From Micromonospora sp. HNM0581 (lineage in GTDB: Bacteria > Actinomycetota > Actinomycetes > Mycobacteriales > Micromonosporaceae): 64,000 bases of DNA. Positions within the stretch are counted from its first letter, which is position 1. Each line of letters starts with the position of its first letter. The translations under genes were made by a program, and so were the position numbers. The notes beneath the pieces are model-generated. The model was not told the origin of the DNA. It searched no databases and saw only the letters and a list, made by a program, of their open reading frames with translations. Positions 1-10,970 of the stretch are shown piece after piece. Where the stretch lies: assembly GCF_012726175.1 (NCBI RefSeq), contig NZ_JAASAD010000008.1, forward strand, positions 1-64,000, written 5' to 3'.

Positions 1-3000
1 GTGCGTCGAATGGTCTGACGGCGCCGAATGGTCCTTCGCAGCAGCGGGTCATCCGGCAGGCTTTGGCGGCGGCGGGGGGTATGTCGGTGACCGAGGTGGA
101 CGTGGTGGAGGCGCACGGTACGGGTACGGCGTTGGGTGATCCGATCGAGGCGCAGGCGTTGCTGGCCACGTACGGTCAGGGCCGTTCCGGGGATCGGCCG
201 TTGTGGTTGGGGTCGATCAAGTCGAACATCGGTCATACTCAGGGCGCGGCCGGTGTGGCTGGGGTGATCAAGATGGTGCTGGCCATGCGCAATGGCCTGC
301 TGCCGCGCACTCTGCACGCTGATGAGCCGTCCCCGCAGATCGACTGGTCGGCCGGGGATGTGCGGCTGCTGACCGCGCCGCAGCGGTGGCCGGTGTTGGA
401 GCGGCCCCGGCGGGCCGGGGTGTCGTCGTTCGGTATCAGCGGCACCAACGCCCACGTCATCCTCGAACAGGCACCCTCGGTCGAGGAGCCACCGGCCGAC
501 GCCCCCGAGCCGGAGATCCTGCCCTGGGTGCTGTCCGCCCGTACCGACCAGGCCCTGCGGGAGCAGGCCGGGCGGGTGGCGGCCGTCGCCGGAAGCGACA
601 CCGCACGGGCGAGTGACCTCGCGCACACGCTGGCGATCGGGCGGGCGCTGCTGGACCGGCGGACGGTGGTCGTCGGCGACCGGGCCGAGTTCGTCGCCGG
701 GGCGCGGGCCTTCGCCGAGAGCGGCACCGCCCCCGGGGTTCTCCAGGGCGGCACCGTCTTCGTCTTCCCCGGGCAGGGATCGCAGTGGCTGGGCATGGCG
801 GTGGAGTTGATCGACTCGTCGCCGGTGTTCGCCGAGCGGATCAACGAGTGCGGCACGGCGTTGTCGGAGTTCGTGCCGTGGCGGTTGACCGACGTGCTGC
901 GTGAGGTGGAGGGCAGCCCGCCGGTGGACCGGGTTGACGTGGTGCAGCCGGTGCTGTGGGCGGTCATGGTGTCGCTGGCCGGGCTGTGGCGCGCGTACGG
1001 CGTCGAACCGGACGCGGTGATCGGTCACTCGCAGGGTGAGATCGCCGCGGCCGTCGTGGCGGGTGGCCTGTCGTTGCGTGACGGCGCGGCCGTGGTGGCG
1101 ATGCGCAGTCTGGCCATCGCGGAGGAGTTGGCGGGGCGGGGCGCGATGGCCTCCGTCGGCCTACCCGAGCGGGAGACGGCCGAGCGGCTGACCGGCTACG
1201 CCGGGCGGATCTCCGTCGCCACCGTCAACGGCACCTCCTCGGTGGTCGTCTCCGGCGATCCCGACGCGGTCGACGACCTGGTCGCCACCCTCAGCGCCGA
1301 GGGCCACCGGGCCAAGCGGGTGAACGTGGACTACGCCTCGCACTCCGCCCAGGTGGAGCTGATCGAACAGCGGCTGCTCGACGTCCTCGCCGGGATCACT
1401 CCCCGCACCTCCCGCGTGCCGTTCTACTCGACGGTCACCGCGGGGGTGCTCGACACCGCCGACCTGGACGCCCGGTACTGGTACACCAACCTGCGGCAGA
1501 CGGTGCGGTTCGAGGAGACCACCCGCGTCCTGCTCGCCGCCGGCATGCGGGTGTTCCTGGAGTGCAGCGCCCACCCGGTGCTGACCATGGGCATCGAGGA
1601 GACCGCAGCCGACGGGGGTGTCGAGGTCGCCGCCGTCGGCTCGCTACGCCGTGACGAGGGTGGTCTGCGCCGTTGGCTGACCTCGTTGGGTGAGGCGTTC
1701 AGCAGGGGCGTCGCGGTGGACTGGTCGCCGGCGCTGCCGGCGCGTCCCCGTGGCGAGGTGCCGCTGCCCACGTACCCGTTCCAGCGCCGCAGGTACTGGA
1801 TCAACGCCACCGGCGGCACCGCCGACCTCGCCGCCGCCGGGCTCGGTTCCGCCGGCCACCCGCTGTGGGGTGCCGCGGTCGGCATGGCCGGGTCGGGTGA
1901 GGTGCTCTTCACCGGGCGGATCTCCCTGGACACCCATCCGTGGCTGGCCGACCACGCCGTCAACGGCACGGTGCTGCTGCCCGGCACGGGCCTCGTCGAG
2001 CTGGTGCTGCACGCCGGTGAGCACGCCGGCGTCGGTCACCTCGACGAGCTGACCCTGCACGCTCCGCTGCTCCTGCCCGCGCAGGGCGCCGTCCAGGTGC
2101 AACTCCTGCTGGGTGCCCCCGACGAGGCCGGCCGGCGCACGGTCACGGTGCACTCCCGCCCGGAGCACACCGCAAGCTGGGTCCGGCACGGCACCGGCAT
2201 CCTCTCGGCCGACACCCCCGACCCCGCGTTCACGCTGACCGCGTGGCCGCCGCCGGGTGCGGTGCCGGTGCCGACGGCGGGCCTGTACGACGACCTGATG
2301 GCCCAGGGCTACGAGTACGGGCCGATGTTCCAGGGCGTGCAGGCGGCGTGGCGGGCCGGCGACGTGGTGTACGCCGAGGTGGCCCTGCCGGAGGAGGCGC
2401 ACGCGGACGCAGCCCGGTTCGGACTGCACCCGGCGCTGTGGGACGCCGCGCTCCAGGCGGTGGGGATCGGTGAGCCGGTGCCTGCCGGTCGGCCGCCGTA
2501 CCTGCCGTTCGCGTGGACCGACGTCACCCTGTACGCCACCGGGGCGACCGCCCTGCGGGTCCGGATCACCGCCACCGGGCCGGAGTCCGCCACCCTGCAT
2601 CTCGCCGACCCCGACGGGGCCCCGGTGGCCGTCGTCGGTGCCCTCGTCTCCCGTCCGGTCCAACTCACCACCGCCGCCCCGGCCGACGGCGACCTCTACC
2701 GCATCGACTGGACGACGGTCCCCACCGGCACCGCCACCGAGTCGTGGGGCTACCTGGAGGGAATCGGCTTCGGTGTTCCCGACGTCGTGCTCGCCCCGCT
2801 CACCCCGGTCGGCGACGACACCGACCCGGCGACCGCCGCCCGGACGGCGGTGGGGCAGACCCTCACCCTGCTCCAGTCCTGGCTGGCCGATCCGGCGCAG
2901 GCTGCCGCCCAACTGGTGGTGGTCGTCCACGGCGCCGTCGACGGCGGCACCGATCTCGCCCACGCCCCGGTGTGGGGCCTGGTGCGGGCCGCGCAGGCGG

Positions 3001-6000
3001 AGAATCCGGGCCAGTTCGTGCTGGTGGACGCCGACCCGGAGACGCCAGTGGAGGACATCCTGGCGGCGGTGGGCACCGGCGAGCCGGAGTTGTCCCTGCG
3101 GGACGGAAAGGTGCGGGTGCCCCGGCTGGCCCGGTTCGCCGGCTCCGGCAAGGTGTGGCGAGCCGACGGCAGCGTGCTGGTGACCGGGGGCACCGGTGTG
3201 CTGGGCGCGCTGGTGGCCCGGCACCTGGTCGCCGGCCACGGCGTCCGCGACCTGGTCCTCACCTCGCGTCGGGGGCCCGACGCGCCCGGCGCGACGGAGC
3301 TGGCCGACGAGCTGACCGCGCTGGGCGCGACCGTCCGGATCGTCGCCTGTGACATGGCTGACCGGGACGCCGTCGCCGCACTGCTCGACGGCATCTCCAC
3401 GCTGACCGCGGTCGTGCACACCACCGGTGTCCTCGACGACGGGCTGCTGGCCACCCTGACCCCGGCGCAGCTCGACTCGGTGTGGCGGGCCAAGGCCGAA
3501 CCGGCCTGGCACCTGCACGAGCTGACCCTCGACCGGAACCTCGACGCGTTCGTGCTGTTCTCCTCCGCCGCCGGTGCCATCGACGGGGCCGGGCAGGGTA
3601 ACTACGCCGCCGCGAACGTCTTCGTGGACGCCCTGGCCGCCCACCGTCATGCCCTCGGCCTGCCCGCCACGTCGTTGGCCTGGGGGTTCTGGGAGCAGCG
3701 CAGCGGCATGACGTCCCACCTCGGCGATGCCGACGTGGCTCGGATGGCCCGCTCCGGTGTCCTGCCAATCGACTCCGAGCGGGGCCTGGCCCTGCTCGAC
3801 GTGGCGGTCGCAGCGGGTGAGCCGGCGCTGGTGCCGATCCGGTTGGACACCGCCGCGCTGCGTGCCCAGGGGCAGCAGATGCCGGCGTTGTTCCGGGGTC
3901 TGGTCCGGTTGCCCGCCCGTCGAGTGGCCGGTGCCGGGACCGCCCCGGTCACCGGCTCCGGACTACAGCGGCAACTCGCCACCCTCGGTGTGGACGACCA
4001 GCGCCGGATGCTGCTCGATCTGGTCCGTACCAGCGTCGCGGGGGTCCTCGGGCACGACAGCGGTGTTGCCGTCGAACCGACCCGGGCGTTCAAGGAACTC
4101 GGCTTCGACTCGTTGGCCGCCGTGGAGCTGCGGAACAAGCTGAACACCGCTACCGGGCTGCGGTTGCCCGCGACGCTCGTCTTCGACTACCCGAACCCCG
4201 CCGTGCTCGCCGATCATCTACACCACACGATCGTCGGCAGCCCGGCCGAGGTCCGGCCACCGGACGAACCGTCCCGTCCGGTGGCCGATGAGCCGATCGC
4301 GATCGTTGCGATGAGTTGTCGGTTTCCGGGTGGGGTGCGTGATCCGGAGGAGTTGTGGCAGCTTCTCGTTGATGGTGGGGATGCGATTTCGGCGTTTCCC
4401 GTCGATCGGGGTTGGGACTTGGCGGGCTTGTATGACCCGGAGCCTGGTAAGGCTGGCAAGACGTATTCGATGGAGGGTGGTTTTCTTTACGACGCGGCTG
4501 ACTTCGACGCGGACTTTTTTGGGGTCAGTCCGCGTGAGGCGGTGGCGATGGACCCGCAGCAGCGGTTGATGTTGGAGACCTCGTGGGAGGTGTTGGAGCG
4601 GGCCGGGATCGACCCGACGACGCTCAAGGGGAGCCCGACGGGTGTGTTCGCGGGGGTGATGTACCACGACTACGCCAGCCGACTACCGTCCGTCCCGGAC
4701 GAGCTGGCCGGCTACCTGAGCAACGGCAGCATGTCCAGTGTGGCGTCGGGTCGGATCTCGTACACGTTGGGGTTGGAGGGGCCGGCGGTCAGTGTCGACA
4801 CGGCCTGTTCGTCGTCGTTGGTGGCGATCCATTTGGCGGTGCAGGCGTTGCGGGCGGGGGAGTGCTCCCTGGCGCTGGCCGGTGGTGTCACGGTGATGTC
4901 CACCCCGGACACGTTTCTCGACTTCAGCCTTCAGCGTGGCCTGGCCGCTGACAGCCGGGTGAAGTCCTTCTCGGCGGGCGCGGACGGCACCGTGATGTCC
5001 GAGGGTGTCGGCATGCTGCTGTTGGAGCGGTTGTCCGATGCTCGGGCCAACGGGCATCAGGTGTTGGCGGTCGTGCGGGGTTCGGCGGTCAACCAGGATG
5101 GTGCGTCGAATGGTCTGACGGCGCCGAATGGTCCTTCGCAGCAGCGGGTCATCCGGCAGGCTTTGGCGGCGGCGGGGGGTATGTCGGTGACCGAGGTGGA
5201 CGTGGTGGAGGCGCACGGTACTGGTACGGCGTTGGGTGATCCGATCGAGGCGCAGGCGTTGCTGGCCACGTACGGTCAGGGCCGTTCCGGGGATCGGCCG
5301 TTGTGGTTGGGGTCGATCAAGTCGAACATCGGTCATACCCAGGGCGCGGCCGGTGTGGCTGGGGTGATCAAGATGGTGCTGGCGATGCGTCATGATTTGC
5401 TGCCGCGTACCTTGCATGTGACCGAGCCGTCTTCGCAGGTGGACTGGGCGGCTGGGGATGTGCAGTTGTTGCGTGAGCCGCAGCGGTGGCCGGTGTTGGA
5501 GCGGCCCCGGCGGGCCGGGGTGTCGTCGTTCGGTATCAGCGGCACCAACGCCCACGTCATCCTCGAACAGGCACCCCCGGTCGAGGAGCCACCGGCCGAG
5601 GTGACGGCGTCGGTGGTCCCGGCGGTGTTGCCGTGGCTGCTGTCCGCGCGGTCGGACGAGGCGCTGCGCGCCCAAGCCGACCTGGTCGCCGCCACCGGTG
5701 CCAGCCTCGACGTGGCGTACTCGCTGGCCACCACCCGGGCGGCGCTGGAACGCCGGGCCGTCGTGGTCGCCGCCGCCGGGGACGACGCCGTGCGCGCGCT
5801 GCGGGAGACGGCCCGGGGCGGCGACGGCAGCGAGGTCGTCCGGGGCACCCCCGTCGGCGGAAAACTCGCCATGCTCTTCACCGGTCAGGGTGCCCAACGA
5901 CTCGGCATGGGCCGCGAGCTGGCCGCCGCGTACCCGGCCTTCGCCGAGGCGCTGGAGGAGGTCAGCGCCCACCTGGACGCGAAGCTCGACCGACCGCTGC

Positions 6001-9000
6001 GCGAGGTGCTCTACAACAAGCCGGAAGTGGCCGACGCCGCCCTGCTCGACCAGACTGTCTACAGCCAGAGCGCGCTGTTCGCCATCGAGGTGGCCCTGTT
6101 CCGGTTGCTCGACTCGTGGGGGATCCGACCTGACCTGGTCGCCGGGCACTCCATCGGAGAGGTCGCCGCGGCGCACGTCGCCGGGGTGCTGTCGCTGCCC
6201 GACGCGACCACCCTGGTCACCGCGCGTGGCCAGCTGATGCAGAGCATGCGCGAGGACGGCGCGATGGTGGCCGTCGAGGCGTCCGAGGCGGAGGTACGCG
6301 GGGACCTGGCCGGCCGCGAGGCCGAACTGGGCGTCGCCGCGGTCAACGGTCCGCAGGCGGTGGTCATCTCCGGTGACCACGACGCCGTGGGCGCGGTCGC
6401 CGACGGTTGGCGGGGGCGAGGCCGCCGGATCAAGCGGCTGCGGGTCAGCCACGCCTTCCACTCGCCGCACATGGAGCCGATGCTGGCCGAGTTCCACGAG
6501 GTTCTCGCCGGCCTGACCTTCAACCCGCCGCAGGTGCCGGTGGTGTCCAACCTGACCGGCCGGCTCGCCGACCCCGACGAGATCCGCGACCCGGGCTACT
6601 GGGTGCGCCACGTCCGGGAGGCGGTCCGGTTCAGCGACGGAATCACCACACTTGTGGCCGAGGGCGTCACCACGTACCTGGAGGTCGGCCCGGACGCGGT
6701 GCTCACCGCGCTGGCCCGGGAGTGTGTCACCGGCACCGACGGCGTCGCCCTGGTGCCGGTGCTGCGCAACGGCCGGGACGAGGCGACGACCCTGCTCACC
6801 GCCCTGGCGACCCTGCACACCCGGGGAGTGCCGGTGGACTGGCGGGCCTGGTTCGCGCCGACCGGCGCCCGCGTCACCGAACTGCCGACGTACCCGTTCC
6901 AGCGTCGCCGGCTCTGGTTGGACGCCCCGGCGGAGGTCGACGGTGACGTGCCCGGCCTCGGCCAGCGCCCGGCCGGCCACCCGCTGCTCGGCGCGGTGGT
7001 CGGGTTGGCTGGCGTCGAGGGCACCGTGCTGACCGGCCGGCTCTCCCTGCGGACCCATCCGTGGCTGGCCGACCACGCCCTCGCCGGAACGGTGCTGCTG
7101 CCCGGGACGGCCTTCGTGGAGCTGGCCGTCTGCGCCGGTGACCAGGTCGACTGTGGCCTGGTGGAGGAGCTGACCCTGGAGGCCCCGCTGACCGTACCCC
7201 CGCGCGGCGGTGTGGACCTGCAAGTGGTGGTCGGGGCACTCGACGGTGCCGGCCGTCGTTCGGTCACCGTTCACTCCCGCCCGGCGGACGGCGGTGACGG
7301 GTGGACCCGGCACGCCACTGGCGTGCTGGCTCCGGCGGCGGCCACCGTGCCGGCCGTGGCGGCCGGCGACACCTGGCCGCCGGCCGACGCCGAACCGGTC
7401 GACCTGGACGGGCGCTACGTTCGGCTCGCCGATGCCGGCTACCACTACGGCCCGCTGTTCCAGGGGCTGCGGGCCGCCTGGCAACGCGGCGACGAGGTGT
7501 ACGCCGAGGTGGCGCTCCCCGAGGACGCCTGGTCCTCGGCCGCCCGGTTCGGTCTGCACCCGGCGCTCTTCGACGCGGTGCTGCACGCCCTCAACCTGGC
7601 CGAGGCGGATCACCCTGACGACGGGCGGCTCCAGGTGCCGTTCGCCTGGCGCGGCGTCGCCCTGCACGCCACCGGTGCCACGGCGCTGCGGGTCCGGCTG
7701 ACGCGGACCGGCCCGGAGGAGGTCGCCTTGAATCTTGCCGACGCCGATGGCGTCCCGGTCGCCTCGGTCGCCGCGCTGGTGGTCCGGCCGCTCGCGACCG
7801 ACCAGCTCGGTGTGGCGGGTACCGCCCACCGCTCAGCGCTGTACCAGCTCGACTGGGTCCCGGTGCCGGCCGGGGACGCCGGGCCGGTCCACCTGACGGT
7901 GGTGGTCGGGGACAGCGACCTCGGCCTCGGGGTGCCCCACCACCCGGACCTGGCCGCCCTCGCGGACGACATCGCGCGGACCGGCGTCGTGCCGCAGACC
8001 GTGGTGCTGCCCTGGCGGGCCATGTCGGACTCGCCGGTTCCGGCCGCCGCCGGGGCGCTGGAATTGGTCCAGCGGTGGCTCGCCGACGACCGGTTCAGCG
8101 GTGCCCGGCTGGCCCTGGTGACGACCCGCGCGATCGCCACCGGCGACGGCGAGGACGTACCCCTGCCCGCCGACGCCACCGTCTGGGGTCTGGTCCGGGC
8201 CGCCCAGGAGGAGCACCCGGGCCGGTTCGTCCTGGTCGACGTCGACGGGGTTGACCCGGCTGGGCTGCGGGCGGCCCTCGCCGCCGCTGCCGAGCCGCAA
8301 CTGGCGGTACGCTCCGGCGGGCTGTTCGTGCCCCGGCTCGCTCCGCTGCCGGTGGCTGCCGGTGAGCTGCCCGCCGGCCCGGAGCCGGGCGGCACGGTGC
8401 TGGTGACCGGCGGCACCGGTGGGCTGGGCCGGCTCGTCGCCGAACACCTCGTGACCCGGCACGGCGTCCGGCGGCTGCTGCTGGCCAGCCGGCGTGGCCC
8501 GGCCGCCCCCGGCGTCGAGGAACTGGTGTCCCGCCTGACGGCGGCCGGTGCGGAGGTGACGCTGGTCGCCTGCGACCTGGTCGACCGGTCGGCGGTGGCG
8601 GCCCTACTCGACGGGGTGCCCGCCGCGCACCCGCTCACCGGGGTGATCCACGCGGCCGGCGTGCTCGACGACGGTCTGCTGCCCGCGCTGACCCCGCAAC
8701 GGCTGGCGGGGGTGGTGGCCCCCAAGGCCGAGGCCGCCCGCCACCTGCACGAACTCACCCTGCACCTGCCGTTGCGCTGGTTCGTCCTGTTCTCCTCGGC
8801 GGCGGCCACGCTCGGCGCGGCCGGGCAGGCCAACTACACCGCGGCCAACGCCTACCTGGACGCCCTAGCCCAGCACCGTCGGGCGCACGGCCTGGTCGGC
8901 ACCTCGTTGGCCTGGGGTCTGTGGGCCGAGCCGGGCAGCGGGATGACCGGACACCTGGGCGAGGCGGACCTGCGGCGGATGGCCCGGTCCGGGGTGGGCG

Positions 9001-9719
9001 CGTTGTCCACCGTCGACGCGTTGGCGCTGTTCGACGCCACCACTCAGTCCACGTCCGCCCTGGCGCTGCCGGTCCGCCTCGACCTGGCCGCGTTGCGGGC
9101 CCGGGCCGAGGGGGTGCCACCGTTGCTACGTGGTCTGGTCCGCGCTCCGGCGCGTCGGGTGGCGGCCGGTGTGGTGGCCGGTGTGGTGGCCGGGGAGCGG
9201 ACGTTAGCGGACCGGCTCGCCGGGCTGCCGGCGGAGGAGGCCGACCGGGTGGTCACCGAGCTGGTCCAGGGTCGGGCGGCCGAGGTGCTCGGCCATGACC
9301 GCCCGCATGTCGTCGGCATGGACAAGGGCTTCCTGGAGCTGGGCTTCGACTCCCTCGCTGCGGTGGAGTTCCGCAACAGCCTCGGTGCGGCCACCGGGCT
9401 GCGCCTGCCGGCGACGCTCATCTACGACCACCCCAGCCCGGCGGCGGTGGCGCGATTGGTCCGGTCGGAGCTGACCGGTGACGTGCCGGACGCCGCGAAC
9501 CTGGAGGCCGAGCTGGCCCGGTTCGAGGCGCTGATGGACGGCACCGTGCCGGACGAGGCGGAGCGGGGCCGGATCACCGTCCGACTCCAGGCGCTGATGT
9601 CCCGGTGGAACGCCGCGTACGGAGCGGCCGGTGCGGAGTCTACCGCCCGGGACCTGACGTCGGTCACCGCCGACGAGCTGTTCGACATCCTCGACGACGA
9701 GCTGCAGACGTCGGACTGA
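1..9719 (+). CDS. Type I modular polyketide synthase, two modules, 5' truncated by window edge
   Basis: The reading frame is open from base 3, so the gene starts upstream of the window. Domains in order (nt): KS 3' part with both catalytic His regions (1-480); AT (750-1690) with GHSQGE and YASH, methylmalonyl-type; DH (1850-2690) with [10 protein letters not shown] and the LWDAALQA Asp motif; KR (3160-3720) with GGTGVLG, catalytic GNY and an LDD motif (B-type); ACP (4010-4230, LGFDSL); KS (4290-5560, DTACSSS); AT (5865-6800) with GHSIGE and HAFH, malonyl-type; DH (6970-7790); KR (8395-8945, LDD); ACP (9240-9470). No ER is present. The C-terminal 80 residues form a coiled, acidic docking tail rather than a thioesterase, so the chain is passed to another subunit. 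Each module should install a double bond, the first alpha-methylated. A single TTA leucine codon lies at 9204. Domain calls are secure; the product is unknown. Confidence 0.97.
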   Translation, partial: ASNGLTAPNGPSQQRVIRQALAAAGGMSVTEVDVVEAHGTGTALGDPIEAQALLATYGQGRSGDRPLWLGSIKSNIGHTQGAAGVAGVIKMVLAMRNGLLPRTLHADEPSPQIDWSAGDVRLLTAPQRWPVLERPRRAGVSSFGISGTNAHVILEQAPSVEEPPADAPEPEILPWVLSARTDQALREQAGRVAAVAGSDTARASDLAHTLAIGRALLDRRTVVVGDRAEFVAGARAFAESGTAPGVLQGGTVFVFPGQGSQWLGMAVELIDSSPVFAERINECGTALSEFVPWRLTDVLREVEGSPPVDRVDVVQPVLWAVMVSLAGLWRAYGVEPDAVIGHSQGEIAAAVVAGGLSLRDGAAVVAMRSLAIAEELAGRGAMASVGLPERETAERLTGYAGRISVATVNGTSSVVVSGDPDAVDDLVATLSAEGHRAKRVNVDYASHSAQVELIEQRLLDVLAGITPRTSRVPFYSTVTAGVLDTADLDARYWYTNLRQTVRFEETTRVLLAAGMRVFLECSAHPVLTMGIEETAADGGVEVAAVGSLRRDEGGLRRWLTSLGEAFSRGVAVDWSPALPARPRGEVPLPTYPFQRRRYWINATGGTADLAAAGLGSAGHPLWGAAVGMAGSGEVLFTGRISLDTHPWLADHAVNGTVLLPGTGLVELVLHAGEHAGVGHLDELTLHAPLLLPAQGAVQVQLLLGAPDEAGRRTVTVHSRPEHTASWVRHGTGILSADTPDPAFTLTAWPPPGAVPVPTAGLYDDLMAQGYEYGPMFQGVQAAWRAGDVVYAEVALPEEAHADAARFGLHPALWDAALQAVGIGEPVPAGRPPYLPFAWTDVTLYATGATALRVRITATGPESATLHLADPDGAPVAVVGALVSRPVQLTTAAPADGDLYRIDWTTVPTGTATESWGYLEGIGFGVPDVVLAPLTPVGDDTDPATAARTAVGQTLTLLQSWLADPAQAAAQLVVVVHGAVDGGTDLAHAPVWGLVRAAQAENPGQFVLVDADPETPVEDILAAVGTGEPELSLRDGKVRVPRLARFAGSGKVWRADGSVLVTGGTGVLGALVARHLVAGHGVRDLVLTSRRGPDAPGATELADELTALGATVRIVACDMADRDAVAALLDGISTLTAVVHTTGVLDDGLLATLTPAQLDSVWRAKAEPAWHLHELTLDRNLDAFVLFSSAAGAIDGAGQGNYAAANVFVDALAAHRHALGLPATSLAWGFWEQRSGMTSHLGDADVARMARSGVLPIDSERGLALLDVAVAAGEPALVPIRLDTAALRAQGQQMPALFRGLVRLPARRVAGAGTAPVTGSGLQRQLATLGVDDQRRMLLDLVRTSVAGVLGHDSGVAVEPTRAFKELGFDSLAAVELRNKLNTATGLRLPATLVFDYPNPAVLADHLHHTIVGSPAEVRPPDEPSRPVADEPIAIVAMSCRFPGGVRDPEELWQLLVDGGDAISAFPVDRGWDLAGLYDPEPGKAGKTYSMEGGFLYDAADFDADFFGVSPREAVAMDPQQRLMLETSWEVLERAGIDPTTLKGSPTGVFAGVMYHDYASRLPSVPDELAGYLSNGSMSSVASGRISYTLGLEGPAVSVDTACSSSLVAIHLAVQALRAGECSLALAGGVTVMSTPDTFLDFSLQRGLAADSRVKSFSAGADGTVMSEGVGMLLLERLSDARANGHQVLAVVRGSAVNQDGASNGLTAPNGPSQQRVIRQALAAAGGMSVTEVDVVEAHGTGTALGDPIEAQALLATYGQGRSGDRPLWLGSIKSNIGHTQGAAGVAGVIKMVLAMRHDLLPRTLHVTEPSSQVDWAAGDVQLLREPQRWPVLERPRRAGVSSFGISGTNAHVILEQAPPVEEPPAEVTASVVPAVLPWLLSARSDEALRAQADLVAATGASLDVAYSLATTRAALERRAVVVAAAGDDAVRALRETARGGDGSEVVRGTPVGGKLAMLFTGQGAQRLGMGRELAAAYPAFAEALEEVSAHLDAKLDRPLREVLYNKPEVADAALLDQTVYSQSALFAIEVALFRLLDSWGIRPDLVAGHSIGEVAAAHVAGVLSLPDATTLVTARGQLMQSMREDGAMVAVEASEAEVRGDLAGREAELGVAAVNGPQAVVISGDHDAVGAVADGWRGRGRRIKRLRVSHAFHSPHMEPMLAEFHEVLAGLTFNPPQVPVVSNLTGRLADPDEIRDPGYWVRHVREAVRFSDGITTLVAEGVTTYLEVGPDAVLTALARECVTGTDGVALVPVLRNGRDEATTLLTALATLHTRGVPVDWRAWFAPTGARVTELPTYPFQRRRLWLDAPAEVDGDVPGLGQRPAGHPLLGAVVGLAGVEGTVLTGRLSLRTHPWLADHALAGTVLLPGTAFVELAVCAGDQVDCGLVEELTLEAPLTVPPRGGVDLQVVVGALDGAGRRSVTVHSRPADGGDGWTRHATGVLAPAAATVPAVAAGDTWPPADAEPVDLDGRYVRLADAGYHYGPLFQGLRAAWQRGDEVYAEVALPEDAWSSAARFGLHPALFDAVLHALNLAEADHPDDGRLQVPFAWRGVALHATGATALRVRLTRTGPEEVALNLADADGVPVASVAALVVRPLATDQLGVAGTAHRSALYQLDWVPVPAGDAGPVHLTVVVGDSDLGLGVPHHPDLAALADDIARTGVVPQTVVLPWRAMSDSPVPAAAGALELVQRWLADDRFSGARLALVTTRAIATGDGEDVPLPADATVWGLVRAAQEEHPGRFVLVDVDGVDPAGLRAALAAAAEPQLAVRSGGLFVPRLAPLPVAAGELPAGPEPGGTVLVTGGTGGLGRLVAEHLVTRHGVRRLLLASRRGPAAPGVEELVSRLTAAGAEVTLVACDLVDRSAVAALLDGVPAAHPLTGVIHAAGVLDDGLLPALTPQRLAGVVAPKAEAARHLHELTLHLPLRWFVLFSSAAATLGAAGQANYTAANAYLDALAQHRRAHGLVGTSLAWGLWAEPGSGMTGHLGEADLRRMARSGVGALSTVDALALFDATTQSTSALALPVRLDLAALRARAEGVPPLLRGLVRAPARRVAAGVVAGVVAGERTLADRLAGLPAEEADRVVTELVQGRAAEVLGHDRPHVVGMDKGFLELGFDSLAAVEFRNSLGAATGLRLPATLIYDHPSPAAVARLVRSELTGDVPDAANLEAELARFEALMDGTVPDEAERGRITVRLQALMSRWNAAYGAAGAESTARDLTSVTADELFDILDDELQTSD

Positions 9720-9744
9720 CCATCCGTCCAGGGGTACCGAGGTT

Positions 9745-9769
9745 CGCCGACGCCCACGGGTGTTCGGCG
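9745..9769. terminator. Hairpin after the PKS gene
   Basis: CGCCGA and TCGGCG arms with an inner CCC/GGG stem and one bulged base, 25 bases past the PKS stop codon. There is no T-tract, so it may be a weak or factor-assisted terminator. Confidence 0.35.
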
Positions 9770-9933
9770 GACCTTGGGTTCCCTACCTGCGAACGGGTGG
9801 ACTTTTGTCCACCTTCGGCGTGGGTCCATGACCGTATCGCGTCACCGTCCGACCTCATACCGTAATGGACGGACCTGGTGAACGTGAGGTTCGCCGTAGG
9901 TGCCATCAGGGTGGTTACGGAGAGGTAGGGAGG

Positions 9934-10200
9934 ATGCGGGTGCGACTCGAACAGGGGATCGTCGCCGAAGTCACTCGGAACGGACAACTCGAGCTGGTTT
10001 TCGAACGGAGCGGACTGCGATACCGGTTCGGGGCGACCGCCGCCGCGATGTGGATCGCGTTGCAGCAGCAGGGCGGCTCGCTGGAGCAGGCGGCCGCCGT
10101 CCTGGCCCGCCAGTGGTCGGCCGATCCGGCAGCGACCCGACGGGACTTCGACGTCTGGATGGAGGACATGCTCCGCGCCGGCCTGGTCCGGGTGGAGTGA
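9934..10200 (+). CDS. PqqD-like small protein (RiPP recognition-element fold)
   Basis: 88 residues. ATG 9934 is chosen because AGGGAGG sits directly upstream; an in-frame upstream start lacks a ribosome site. The body (YRFGATAAAMWIAL, then a spaced L..A...L pattern ending FDVWMEDMLRAGLV) fits the PqqD family (PF05402), the winged-helix fold that binds leader peptides in PQQ and RiPP pathways. No radical-SAM enzyme, cyclase or precursor peptide is visible nearby, so a RiPP role is not supported here. It lies 214 bases after the PKS gene and convergent to the TetR gene. In PKS or NRPS settings such proteins are usually of unknown role. Family call fairly sure, function open. Confidence 0.75.
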   Translation: MRVRLEQGIVAEVTRNGQLELVFERSGLRYRFGATAAAMWIALQQQGGSLEQAAAVLARQWSADPAATRRDFDVWMEDMLRAGLVRVE

Positions 10201-10302
10201 TCCGGTCGCCCGGGGCGCCCGGCGGCGGATGCCCCCTATCGGGCCCCTGTGCCGGGGCGATCGTCTGGTCAGGTGGGGCCGGAACCCCTGTCCCCGGCGG
10301 AG

Positions 10303-10914
10303 TCAGGCGCCGCCGGAATCGTTGACCGCGCCGACTATCAGGCGCAGCGCCTCCGCCACTTCCTTGCCGGACGGAGCCGCCTCGGGATCGAGCAGCCGCT
10401 GCACCGTCAGCCCGGTCATCAGCGCCAGCAGGATCGAGCCGATCGCCTTGCGGGTCTCGTCGGTGACGTTCCCGCCACCGTTGCGGATGACGAAGGTGGC
10501 CAGGGCCGGGCGGGCGCGGGTGTAGCTCTCAGCCAACTGCTCCCGCAGCACTGGCAGGTGCTCGGCCAGCGCGAACGCCTCGATCCCCGCTACCCAGAGT
10601 GGCCGGTGCGTGCCGAACGACTCGACCAGGCCGGTCCACATGGACTCCAACCGGTCCATCAGATCGGGCTGGGTGCCATCGCGCAGCACCCGGTCGATCT
10701 CGACACCCCACTCCTCGAAGGCCTGGACCAGCGCTGCGGTCAGCAGCGCCTCCTTGGAGCCGAAGTGGTAGCCGATCGACGCCAGATTCGTGTCCGAAGC
10801 GGCGACGATGTCGCGGGCGGTGGTGCGCGTGTAACCGCGTTCGTATAGGCAGTTCCTGGCCCCTGCCAGCAGGCGTTCCCGATGACCCACGAGCGTCACC
10901 CTACTCGGAACCAC
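10303..10914 (-). CDS. TetR-family transcriptional repressor
   Basis: About 200 residues. The N-terminal helix-turn-helix reads TTARDIVAASDTNLASIGYHFGSKEALL, split here by function: the recognition helix is around LASIGYHFGSKEAL, classic TetR. The C-terminal ligand domain is less conserved (helices near residues 60-190, with LLALMTGLTVQRLLDPEA near the end). It is divergent from the MFS pump at 10971 across 56 bases containing repeated GGATGTATA elements, the usual layout for a repressor of its own efflux pump. The furthest start, GTG 10914, abuts the G-rich stretch that would serve as its ribosome site; an internal GTG at 10890 (beginning MGHRERLL) is also plausible. The inducer is probably a cluster product or a related drug, by inference. 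Confidence 0.9.
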   Translation of the reverse strand: MVPSRVTLVGHRERLLAGARNCLYERGYTRTTARDIVAASDTNLASIGYHFGSKEALLTAALVQAFEEWGVEIDRVLRDGTQPDLMDRLESMWTGLVESFGTHRPLWVAGIEAFALAEHLPVLREQLAESYTRARPALATFVIRNGGGNVTDETRKAIGSILLALMTGLTVQRLLDPEAAPSGKEVAEALRLIVGAVNDSGGA

Positions 10915-10923
10915 CCCCTAAAT

Positions 10924-10950
10924 CATCCACGGATGTATACGGATGTATAG
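10924..10950. promoter_or_regulatory. Candidate TetR operator and promoter between tetR and MFS genes
   Basis: CATCC-AC-GGATG is a perfect inverted repeat. It is followed by two direct copies of GGATGTATA exactly 10 bases apart (10931 and 10941), one helical turn. The second copy ends in TATAGAT, a plausible -10 element about 25 bases before the MFS start. Position and symmetry fit autoregulated divergent control; binding is inferred. Confidence 0.5.
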
Positions 10951-10970
10951 ATCGGGTGTAGCTTTCGGGC

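Noticed and set aside
4683..7829. Very long minus-strand open frame opposite the PKS gene
   Set aside because: It is a shadow of GC-biased codons; its translation has no domain pattern and it lies wholly opposite secure PKS domains.
9934..10200. RiPP cluster on the basis of the PqqD-like gene
   Set aside because: No radical-SAM, YcaO, lanthipeptide or precursor gene is seen within the window.
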